Source of the DNA: JAVBQJ01 sp031549115
GTDB lineage: Bacteria > Verrucomicrobiota > Lentisphaeria > Victivallales > Victivallaceae
Length of the DNA: 14,178 nt
Direction: 5' to 3'
Assembly: GCA_031549115.1 (NCBI GenBank)
Contig: JAVBQJ010000148.1
Location: 1-14,178 of the forward strand
Each line of letters opens with the position of its first letter. Position 1 is the stretch's first letter. Both the position numbers and the translations under genes were made by a program. Of the stretch, positions 1-5,886 are shown piece after piece. Below the pieces are notes generated by a model, which had not been told where the DNA came from, did no database searches, and worked only from the letters and a program-made list of their open reading frames with translations.

Positions 1-58
1 CCAGCGGATCGGTGTGTTGGGGCCACTGGGGACGGCCAAAAATTTTGAGCAAAGTGTT

Positions 59-95
59 CCCCCTCCCCCGCGCCCCAAACCCCACCCCCCCTCCC
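59..95 (-). other. Candidate G-quadruplex motif (minus strand)
   Basis: The plus strand shows C-runs of 5, 5, 4, 4, 7 and 3 separated by T, GCG, AAA, A and T. The minus strand therefore carries six G-runs with loops of 1-3 nt, which satisfies the usual G3+N1-7 pattern with runs to spare. It lies about 245 nt beyond the stop codon of the minus-strand permease gene. That G4s can form from such runs is established; any role here is inference. Confidence 0.5.
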
Positions 96-118
96 ACTTG
101 CACACCTTTTCAACGTAA

Positions 119-142
119 TTTTTTGCCTCGTTGGGCAAAAAA
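119..142. terminator. Weak T/A-flanked hairpin, possible terminator
   Basis: TTTTTTGCC (119-127) pairs perfectly with GGCAAAAAA (134-142) around a 6-nt loop. The GC core is only three pairs and the T and A runs form the outer stem, so a transcript from either strand would end in a U-run. It could end read-through from the minus-strand permease gene, but the short core makes it a weak candidate. Confidence 0.25.
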
Positions 143-200
143 TGGAGGGAACGATAAGTCCCGGATGGCTGTTGCGTATGCACCCCAATCTTTGCAGCTC

Positions 201-235
201 CGATTTATGATTTTGCGTAGCAAAATCATAAATCG
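201..235. repeat. Perfect 16-bp inverted repeat, 3-nt loop
   Basis: CGATTTATGATTTTGC (201-216) is followed by GTA and then by its exact reverse complement (220-235). No mismatch is present across 32 paired positions. There is no T-run of terminator type after either arm, and the AT-rich arms contrast with the GC-rich genes. It resembles a dispersed palindromic element or recombination/binding site rather than a terminator. Copies elsewhere in the genome cannot be seen from this window. Confidence 0.6.
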
Positions 236-272
236 TGACACAAAAAGGTTTGAGGGGGATGAGAGAAGGGGT

Positions 273-330
273 TTGGGGTAGAGAGAAGGCAGCCCCTTTC
301 CTCAAAAGGGGGGCCTTCTCTTTGCCCCAA
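273..330. repeat. 58-nt long hairpin next to permease 3' end
   Basis: Positions 273-281 pair with 322-330 (two of nine are G-T wobbles in plus-strand RNA), 282-290 pair with 313-321 without mismatch, and 293-299 pair with 305-311. A small internal loop (291-292 opposite 312) and a 5-nt apical loop interrupt it. About 25 pairs form in total. It ends 10 nt from the stop codon of the minus-strand permease gene and could protect or end that mRNA, though no U-tract follows on the minus strand. A REP-like repeat is the alternative. Confidence 0.5.
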
Positions 331-340
331 TGCGCTTACC

Positions 341-1303
341 TCAATTGCGGGTGTCTTTGGCGACTTCCTGGGTTTGGAAGAAAGCGACGGCCCACATGCA
401 GGCGAGGACGATATAGAGGACGACGTAGACGGCGGCCCAACCCACGTAGCTGACCGGGACGGCCTGACGGCCGGCGAGGGCGTCGGCGAGCCAGAAGAAC
501 TGCCAGTTGGGGAGGATCGCGTACATCGTGCCGCAGATCAGGTTGATGAGTTCGGAGTCGGAGTCGGGGCGAAACAAGTGTCCGGAGACGAGTCCGATGA
601 AGAAAATGACGCTGCAGATGCACAGGTTGGCGACCATATCGAAGCGCAGCGCGAAGATCACCGCGAGTACCGCCATGGCGGCGACGGCGAAAAACAACAG
701 CGCCAGCACCAGCAGCACATCCCCCATCAGCAGCGTGGGGTCGGGCGTGCCGAAGATCAGGCACCACAGTCCCATGGCGGTGGTGACGAGGGCCAGGGCG
801 CCCGTTACTACCGCGGCGAAGGAGCTGTTGCGCCAGTAGTTGGCCGCCAGCCCGAGCAGCGCGGCAAAGGCGATCAAACTGACGAAGGTGAAATACAATG
901 CGAAGTTGAGCCGGAACTGGTCGACGGCGACATAGAGCGATATCCAGGTGGCGGCGTTGCAGATCCAGACGAAAAGGAGACAGGCGACGGTGATGCCGGC
1001 GATTTTGCCGAGCACGAAGCTGGCGCGGGCGACCGGTTTGGACATCAGCAGCAGCACGGTGCCGTTGCGCATTTCCTGCGATACCGTATGGCTGGCGCAC
1101 AGCACCGCGGTCAACAGACCGATAAAGGTGGTGGTCGCCATGGAGCTGTCCAATACCATTTTGATCTGATCGTTGAATACGAACAATGCCAACGTCGGAA
1201 AATGGGCGATCATGACCACGGAACAGAGCAGAAGCACACAGAAAATCGGTTCCCGGATCGCTTCTTTGAAGGTATTGACGGCAATCGCAAAAAAGTTTTT
1301 CAT
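341..1303 (-). CDS. ABC-2 type transporter permease
   Basis: This is a 320-residue integral inner-membrane protein with about six hydrophobic segments, near residues 20-42, 57-73, 103-123, 128-150, 155-180, 185-230 and 285-310 (some of these merge). The signature SQEMRNGTVLLLMSKPVAR (75-93), followed by FVLGK, is typical of ABC-2 permeases of the NosY/CcmB-like type, in which a cytosolic loop after the second helix contacts the ATPase. No ATPase gene accompanies it here; one may lie beyond the left edge. The ATG at 1303 is chosen because GGAG sits 4 nt upstream (1308-1311); an in-frame TTG at 1324 lacks a site. The substrate cannot be told. It lies 60 nt downstream of a secreted-protein gene on the same strand. 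Confidence 0.8.
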   Translation of the reverse strand: MKNFFAIAVNTFKEAIREPIFCVLLLCSVVMIAHFPTLALFVFNDQIKMVLDSSMATTTFIGLLTAVLCASHTVSQEMRNGTVLLLMSKPVARASFVLGKIAGITVACLLFVWICNAATWISLYVAVDQFRLNFALYFTFVSLIAFAALLGLAANYWRNSSFAAVVTGALALVTTAMGLWCLIFGTPDPTLLMGDVLLVLALLFFAVAAMAVLAVIFALRFDMVANLCICSVIFFIGLVSGHLFRPDSDSELINLICGTMYAILPNWQFFWLADALAGRQAVPVSYVGWAAVYVVLYIVLACMWAVAFFQTQEVAKDTRN

Positions 1304-1329
1304 AATACTCCGGATGCTGAACAATCGAA

Positions 1330-1350
1330 CGGCGCCGGAGTCCGGCGCCG
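1330..1350 (-). terminator. GC-rich hairpin between the two minus-strand genes
   Basis: CGGCGCCGGA (1330-1339) and TCCGGCGCCG (1341-1350) form a near-perfect 10-bp inverted repeat around one central base. It lies just after the stop of the secreted-protein gene (1364) and before the permease start (1303). On the minus strand it is followed by TTCGATTGTTC, only moderately U-rich. It may partly terminate transcription and lower permease expression, or stabilise the upstream mRNA. Confidence 0.4.
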
Positions 1351-1363
1351 CTTTACGGGAACA

Positions 1364-2047
1364 TTACTTTTCGGTGGTAACCGTTTCCTCGATCACCGTC
1401 GTTTCGACTTCGACCGTGGAGGTTACGCCGGTATCCGGATTGGCGATGACGTCCGGCGTCGTCGCCGTGGAGACCGGCGCGGCCACAACCGGCATCTCTG
1501 TGCCCTTGTTGTCGGGGATGTAGAGCGGGGTCTGATCCTTGATCTTGGCGCTCAAGGTCGTGTAGTCGCTCTTCAGATTGCTCAGATTCAACAGGTTGCT
1601 CAATCCGGCGGCGGCGCGATTCCAGTCGTCGCCGCGGATGACGATCACCGGGATATTCGGGTCGATCGACTTCTCGTATTCGACGGGAACGTAGTTGGCG
1701 TCACCGAGGATGACGACGCGCTGCGGATTGACGAACTGGACGAAACGGCTGAAATCGGCTTTCTTGATCTGAAGCGCCGGCTTGCTGCTGTTGACCGGGC
1801 AGAAATACAGAATATCCTGATTGACGTCCTGCTTGGCCGGGACGAGAATGTAGGGCTGGCGGCTTTCGTTCTGAATCAAATCGGCCAGCAGCCGCGGGTT
1901 TTTGTAGTTGGCGGTGACGACCAGAGTGACGATATCCTGGCCCGGACCCTGGTAGGGGCGGATCAGATCCCAGAAGCTTTCCGCAACCGCTGCCTGTGCC
2001 ACGACGACGACCAGCAACAAAACACTCCACTTACGCAACAATTTCAT
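1364..2047 (-). CDS. Secreted protein of unknown function
   Basis: This 227-residue protein was not recognised. Residues 1-22 form a clear Sec signal peptide: KLLRK, a long Leu/Val core, then AVA before Glu23, with no lipobox Cys. The mature part (23-183) alternates strands and helices. Segments such as DIVTLVVTANYKNPRLLADLI and PQRVVILGDANYVP look like parallel beta-alpha units of a small Rossmann-like fold. Residues 184-227 are a low-complexity Thr/Val/Pro/Glu tail. It has one Cys. The ATG at 2047 is preceded by GAGG with 5-nt spacing (2053-2056), preferred over any upstream start. The product is probably periplasmic. The permease gene follows on the same strand, so the two may work together, but nothing in the sequence proves this. 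Confidence 0.75.
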   Translation of the reverse strand: MKLLRKWSVLLLVVVVAQAAVAESFWDLIRPYQGPGQDIVTLVVTANYKNPRLLADLIQNESRQPYILVPAKQDVNQDILYFCPVNSSKPALQIKKADFSRFVQFVNPQRVVILGDANYVPVEYEKSIDPNIPVIVIRGDDWNRAAAGLSNLLNLSNLKSDYTTLSAKIKDQTPLYIPDNKGTEMPVVAAPVSTATTPDVIANPDTGVTSTVEVETTVIEETVTTEK

Positions 2048-2120
2048 AACTGCCTCACTATTTTTGAAAAACTGCAATTTTCGATTTAAACTTCGTCCAT
2101 AAGGATATGAGACTCAACAT

Positions 2121-2148
2121 AACATAATCCCTTTTTTACATCGTGCAA
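2121..2148 (-). promoter_or_regulatory. Candidate promoter for secreted-protein gene
   Basis: Read on the minus strand, TTGCAC (2148-2143) and TATGTT (2126-2121) are 16 nt apart, about 70 nt upstream of the start at 2047. The -35 box lies inside the inverted repeat at 2140-2162. The -10 matches consensus at four of six positions, so support is moderate. Confidence 0.35.
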
Positions 2149-2162
2149 GCGCAAAGCACGAT
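2140..2162. promoter_or_regulatory. 7-bp inverted repeat, possible operator
   Basis: ATCGTGC (2140-2146) and GCACGAT (2156-2162) are perfect inverted arms with a 9-nt spacer, in the AT-rich intergenic region between divergent genes. The left arm overlaps the proposed -35 of the minus-strand gene, a place where a repressor would act. The 177 nt between the two genes contain no other open frame of note. Confidence 0.3.
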
Positions 2163-2224
2163 TTTGTCGTGAAAAAAACACTTTTTTACTTGAAGATTTT
2201 CAAATCGGCGGCAAATTACTGGAT

Positions 2225-3166
2225 ATGGAATTTCAATACGGAGATTTGAATAACAGCATGATGGAACAGGAACGAATTTTTTTATCGCCGCGCCCCGGAT
2301 GCAAACCCCGTGCGGCGATTTTTTTGAGCGGCTCGGGCACCAACGCGGAACGCCTCCTCGAGCAGGAAGCGGCGGGACGCGCCGCCTGGGAGACGGCGCT
2401 TCTGGTCACCGATGCCCCGGAAACCAGCCGGGCTTCCCGGCTGGCGGCGCTTTTCGGCAAACCGTTGGCGGCGCTCGATATCCGGCAGTTTTACCGGGAC
2501 CGCGGCGAGAGCCGGGTGTCGCTTCTGACCGAAGCCGGACGGAGCATCCGCGAGGAGTGGACTGCGGAATTGCGACGGCTGGTGCGGCCGTTCGCGCCGG
2601 ACTTCGGCTTGCTCGCCGGATTCGTGCCGTTGACCAATCTGACCGATGATTTCCCGTGTCTGAATGTGCACCCCGGCGATTTGACGCTCGAGGACGCTGG
2701 CGGCCGGCGGATTCTGGCGGGGTTGCACACCGTGCCGTTGGAGACGGCGATTCTGGCCGGTCTGACGACGGTTCGCGCCAGTGTGATTCTGGCGCAGACG
2801 TATTCGGGCGCCGGCGGGGAAATGGATTCCGGGTCGGTGCTCGGAGTATCGCCCGTCATTCCGGTGGAACTGGGCGAGCACACGCTGGCCGAACTGCGCG
2901 CCATCCGCCAGGCGCGGCTTCAGCCGCGCGGCGATGACGCGTTGAGCCGGCTGGCGTCGGCGCATCAGGAGCGCTTGAAGGTGTACGGCGACTGGGTGGT
3001 GTTTCCGGCCGTGGTCAACGACTTTGCCGCCGGATGTTTCGGTATGCGCGGCAAGCAGCTGCTCTGGCGTCCGGAAAGCGATGCGCCGTGGACGGCGGTG
3101 AGGACGGTCGCCTACGATGCGCGCGGCGGCCGGGTTCCGGCGGCAATTGCCGCTGGCGAAAAATGA
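2225..3166 (+). CDS. PurN-like formyltransferase, extended
   Basis: This 313-residue protein has the formyltransferase fold of GAR transformylase (PurN), which moves a formyl group from 10-formyl-tetrahydrofolate to an amine. SGSGTN (35-40) matches the PurN phosphate-binding loop. LLAGFVPLTN (129-138), LNVHPGD (146-152), GLHT (166-169) and EMDSG (199-203) match the catalytic region, so Asn147, His149 and Asp201 would be the triad known as N106/H108/D144 in E. coli. PurN is usually about 190-215 residues; here about 90 residues after the core, plus a longer N-terminus, are extra. The start is uncertain: no good ribosome site precedes 2225, and ATGs at 2258 and 2261 follow a GGAG at 2240. Its stop overlaps the ribosome site of the next gene, so the two are coupled. 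The substrate may be GAR or another amine, such as an amino sugar (inference). Confidence 0.7.
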   Translation: MEFQYGDLNNSMMEQERIFLSPRPGCKPRAAIFLSGSGTNAERLLEQEAAGRAAWETALLVTDAPETSRASRLAALFGKPLAALDIRQFYRDRGESRVSLLTEAGRSIREEWTAELRRLVRPFAPDFGLLAGFVPLTNLTDDFPCLNVHPGDLTLEDAGGRRILAGLHTVPLETAILAGLTTVRASVILAQTYSGAGGEMDSGSVLGVSPVIPVELGEHTLAELRAIRQARLQPRGDDALSRLASAHQERLKVYGDWVVFPAVVNDFAAGCFGMRGKQLLWRPESDAPWTAVRTVAYDARGGRVPAAIAAGEK

Positions 3167-3179
3167 AGGAGACGGTCCG

Positions 3180-4100
3180 ATGTATAACGCCTATCTGCTG
3201 CATTTGTCCAATAATATGTGGGAAGACCGCACCGATGAGCGTCTCCCGGAGTGGATTCGGGGCCGGATGTATCAGCCGTATCTGCGCTTTGACGATGCGG
3301 TCTGGGAAGCGTTGTTGCCGCGCATGGCGGCCGCCGGCATCAATTTGTTGGTATGGGATGTCGGGGATGGCGTGAAATTCATCGGCCGGCCGGAGATCGG
3401 TCTGGAGGATGCGTGGAGTGTGGACCGGCTGCGGCGGGAGTTGCGGCGCTGCCGGGAGCTGGGGATCGAAGTGGTGCCGAAGTTGAATTTTTCGACGGTT
3501 CACGACACCTGGCTCGGGCGTTACAGCCGGATGGTTTCGACGCCGGAGTATTATGCGTGCTGCCAGGATCTGATTGCCGAATGCTGCGACATTTTCGACG
3601 GACCGGAATTGTTTCACCTGGGGTTGGATGAGGAGCGTTTCGAGCATGTGACCTATTACCAATACCGGAAAGTCCGGGGATTCGATCTGTGGAGCGAGGA
3701 TCTGCAATTTTACTTCGAGACCGTGCGGCGCAGCGGCAGCCGCCCGTGGATGTGGTCGGATATGATCTGGCATTTGAGCGACGAGCAGTATCTCCGGGCG
3801 GTTCCGGGCGACGTGATGCAGAGCAACTGGGACTACGGTGTCGGGATCGGGACGGCGCGGGCGAACGATACGGAGCGAATGGTGGCGGAGGCGTTCCGGC
3901 GGCTGGATGCGCTTGGTTACGACCAGATTCCCTGCGGCAGCAACATCGGCGCCCCGGATAACATGAACGTGCTCAAGGCTTGCTGCGCCGGGCGGATTGC
4001 GCCGGCACGGCTGAAGGGGTACCTGATGGCGCCGTGGCGTGCGACTCTGGAACATTGCCGGGAAGCCTTGCTGCAGGGTGCCGATTTGATGCGGGAGTGA
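3180..4100 (+). CDS. Compact GH20-like TIM-barrel protein
   Basis: This is a 306-residue cytosolic protein without a signal peptide. It reads as a beta/alpha barrel: INLLVWDVGDG (54-64), GIEVVPKLNF (95-104), FHLGLDEER (145-153), WMWSDMIW (190-197) and DVMQSNWDYG (211-220) mark successive strands. The FHLGLDE motif is like the H-x-G-x-D-E of family 20 beta-hexosaminidases, where the Asp/Glu pair (here Asp150/Glu151) gives substrate-assisted cleavage of N-acetylhexosamine ends. It lacks the accessory N-terminal domain and is shorter than most GH20 enzymes, so it may be a divergent relative with another substrate. The ATG at 3180 has AAGGAG 8 nt upstream (3166-3171), overlapping the stop of the formyltransferase gene; an earlier in-frame start at 3117 would overlap that gene and has no site. 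Confidence 0.65.
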   Translation: MYNAYLLHLSNNMWEDRTDERLPEWIRGRMYQPYLRFDDAVWEALLPRMAAAGINLLVWDVGDGVKFIGRPEIGLEDAWSVDRLRRELRRCRELGIEVVPKLNFSTVHDTWLGRYSRMVSTPEYYACCQDLIAECCDIFDGPELFHLGLDEERFEHVTYYQYRKVRGFDLWSEDLQFYFETVRRSGSRPWMWSDMIWHLSDEQYLRAVPGDVMQSNWDYGVGIGTARANDTERMVAEAFRRLDALGYDQIPCGSNIGAPDNMNVLKACCAGRIAPARLKGYLMAPWRATLEHCREALLQGADLMRE

Positions 4101-4119
4101 AGGAAGAATATTTCCGGAG

Positions 4120-4148
4120 TTGCAAACTGACGTAAACGGCGTTATATT
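4120..4148 (+). promoter_or_regulatory. Promoter for znuA-znuC
   Basis: TTGCAA (4120-4125) and TATATT (4143-4148) are separated by 17 nt. The expected transcript start near 4155 leaves a short leader that places AGGAG (4156-4160) 8 nt before the ATG. A small palindrome, AACG-G-CGTT (4135-4143), lies in the spacer and touches the -10, so it could be an operator. A classical Zur box is not evident. Confidence 0.5.
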
Positions 4149-4168
4149 TCATAGCAGGAGTGTGAATT

Positions 4169-5035
4169 ATGCGTATACGTCTTTGGCTTTTGCTGGCGGT
4201 GATGTCGGCCGGGTTCTCCGGAATGGGCAAGCCGGTTCTCGGAGAGGAAGAGTTGAAGGTTTTCACCACGGTGGCGCCGGTGGCGTGGCTGGTGGAAGAG
4301 ATCGGCGGCGACCGGGTGGCGGCGCATGCCGCCATTCCCGGCGGGCGTTCGCCGCACGATTACCAGCCGACACCGCAGGAGGTGTTCCATATCTGCGGCG
4401 CCGACCTCTATCTCGGGAGCGGGATGTGGTTTGAAGAGCGGGTGATCCGGCCGATCCTGAAGAATACCAAAGTTCCATACCGGGAAATCGGTACGTCCAT
4501 CGTTCGGATTCCGGTGGCAGCCGGCGATGAACATGGCGACACTTCCGGGCTGGATCAGCATATCTGGCTGTCGCCGATGAACGCGGTGGTGCTGATCCGG
4601 GATATCACGGCGGTGTTGACGGAGACGCGGCCGGAAGCGGAGGAGTATTTTCAACTTCGGGCCGAGGCGCTGAGCGAAAAATTCCGGACGCTGGCGGAGG
4701 AAACGCGTCTGGCCCTGGAGCCGTATGCGGGGCGGCCGTTTCTGGTCTACCATCCGGCGTTCGGCTATCTGGCCCATGAATTCGGGCTGCGCGAAATCGC
4801 CATCGAGCAGGACGGGAAAATGCCGACACCCCGCCATTTGCAGGAGTTGATCGCGCTGGCCCGCGAAAACGACATCAAAGTCGTATTGATCCAGCCGCAG
4901 TACAATGGCGCCCCGGCGCGCGGCGTGGCGAACGCGCTGGCGGCCAAAGTGACGACCGCCGATCCGTTGGCGAGCAATCTTTTTCGGAATCTGAGATGGA
5001 TTTTGGAAATCATCGAACAGGATTTGTCCAAATGA
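4169..5035 (+). CDS. znuA: Zn/Mn ABC transporter substrate-binding protein
   Basis: This 288-residue periplasmic protein belongs to the cluster 9 (ZnuA/TroA) metal-binding family. Residues 1-25 are a signal peptide without lipobox Cys. The metal ligands are placed as in the family: His63 in SPHDYQPTP, His131 in DQHIWLSP, His195 in YHPAFGYLAHEFG and Asp265 in TTADPLASN. Three His plus Asp fit Zn or Mn. The flexible His/Asp-rich loop of many ZnuA proteins is reduced here to EHGDTSGLDQH (121-131). The helical backbone linker is in residues 150-185. The start has AGGAG at 8-nt spacing. The stop overlaps the start of the ATPase gene (ATGA at 5032-5035), so the two are translated together. Zinc rather than manganese is a guess from similarity. 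Confidence 0.9.
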   Translation: MRIRLWLLLAVMSAGFSGMGKPVLGEEELKVFTTVAPVAWLVEEIGGDRVAAHAAIPGGRSPHDYQPTPQEVFHICGADLYLGSGMWFEERVIRPILKNTKVPYREIGTSIVRIPVAAGDEHGDTSGLDQHIWLSPMNAVVLIRDITAVLTETRPEAEEYFQLRAEALSEKFRTLAEETRLALEPYAGRPFLVYHPAFGYLAHEFGLREIAIEQDGKMPTPRHLQELIALARENDIKVVLIQPQYNGAPARGVANALAAKVTTADPLASNLFRNLRWILEIIEQDLSK

Positions 5036-5802
5036 CGGTGCCCGGTTCTCCGCCTTTGATCGAAGTCAGAGACATGAGTTTCCATTACCGCGCCGAAGAG
5101 GTGGTGCTGGCGCATGTCAATCTGGCTATCGGGGACGGCGACGCGGTGTGTCTGGTCGGGCCCAACGGCGGCGGCAAATCGACGCTGTTGAAGCTGTTGC
5201 TCGGCATCTATGCGCCGGTTGCCGGAAGCATCGCCATCGCGGGAAAGACACCCGAGGCCGCCCGGTTGGAAATCGGCTATGTGCCCCAGTATTTCAAGCT
5301 GGACGAACACTTCCCGATCAGTGTGCTGGAGGTGGTGTTGATGGGGCGGCTGCGGCCGCGTTGGAGCTGGCGCTATTCGCGGCAGGACCGGGTGCGCGCC
5401 GCGCGGGCGCTTGCCGAGGTCGACCTAGCCGGCTGGGAAAAACGTACGTTTCCGACGCTGTCCGGCGGCCTGCGGCAGCGGGTGCTGATTGCCCGGGCGC
5501 TGGCGGCGGAGCCGCGGATTCTGCTTCTGGATGAGCCGTTGAGCAATCTCGACCCGGAGGCGCAGCGGCATTTTTACGGATTGCTGAAAGATTTGCGGCA
5601 CCGGTTGACGATTCTGATGGTGTCGCATGACCGCGAATTGGTCAGCGATCTGTTCGATTATGCGGTTTGCGTCGACCGGCACGTCCATGTCCACCCGGTC
5701 AATGCCCTCTCCAGCCTGCGCGACGGCGCGATGGACCGGCTGAATCTGAAAGTGGTCGATCACGCCTCCGACGCGCATGCCTGCGAGGTGTGCGGCGAGT
5801 GA
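5032..5802 (+). CDS. znuC: Metal ABC transporter ATP-binding protein
   Basis: This 256-residue ATPase is of the ZnuC/MntB type. It shows Walker A GPNGGGKST (43-51), Q-loop YVPQYF (83-88), signature LSGGLRQR (143-150), Walker B ILLLDEP (163-169), D-loop SNLD and switch His199 in VSHDRE. SVLEVVLMGRL (98-108) is typical of metal and siderophore importer ATPases. The C-terminal 40 residues are unusual, with HVHVHPVN (217-224) and a final HASDAHACEVCGE that could bind metal. The start overlaps the binding-protein stop; an in-frame start at 4996 would lie inside that gene. The expected ZnuB permease is not next: the following gene is a lipid-transport permease of another family. The membrane subunit must be encoded elsewhere, or the pair is a remnant. 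Confidence 0.88.
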   Translation: MTVPGSPPLIEVRDMSFHYRAEEVVLAHVNLAIGDGDAVCLVGPNGGGKSTLLKLLLGIYAPVAGSIAIAGKTPEAARLEIGYVPQYFKLDEHFPISVLEVVLMGRLRPRWSWRYSRQDRVRAARALAEVDLAGWEKRTFPTLSGGLRQRVLIARALAAEPRILLLDEPLSNLDPEAQRHFYGLLKDLRHRLTILMVSHDRELVSDLFDYAVCVDRHVHVHPVNALSSLRDGAMDRLNLKVVDHASDAHACEVCGE

Positions 5803-5823
5803 ACGCTTTTTCGGAACGGGAAT

Positions 5824-5852
5824 TTGCAGGAACGCGAAGTGAATGCTACATT
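5824..5852 (+). promoter_or_regulatory. Promoter for the mla genes
   Basis: TTGCAG (5824-5829) and TACATT (5847-5852) are 17 nt apart, and TGC directly before the -10 makes an extended -10 element. The predicted start near 5859 gives a leader of about 28 nt before the ATG at 5887. It lies in the 84-nt gap after the metal ATPase gene, so mlaEFD need not rely on read-through. Confidence 0.45.
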
Positions 5853-5886
5853 GATAGCAGCGAAAATTCAGTTGGAACGGTTTTTT

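Larger units (their letters stand above)
1..340. other. Non-coding, repeat-rich segment at left edge
   Basis: No convincing gene is visible here. The only open frames are short, have proline/arginine-rich shadow composition and run across the hairpins. The stretch holds a long C-tract (59-95), a T/A-flanked hairpin (119-142), a perfect inverted repeat (201-235) and a 58-nt hairpin (273-330). The 11-mer CCCCAAACCCC at 73-83 is the exact reverse complement of GGGGTTTGGGG at 268-278, so the two ends of the segment can also pair with each other. Base composition differs from the flanking genes, with homopolymer C/G runs and AT-rich palindromes. This suggests an intergenic repeat cluster downstream of the minus-strand permease gene. 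Confidence 0.6.

Noticed and set aside
12..281. 89-codon open frame on the plus strand at the left edge
   Set aside because: It runs through the C-tract and the perfect palindrome, has no ribosome site and shows Pro/Arg-rich shadow composition.
374..2089. 571-codon open frame on the plus strand
   Set aside because: It is antisense to the secreted-protein and permease genes, and its Asp/Gly/Arg/His-rich, motif-free product is typical of GC-rich shadow frames.
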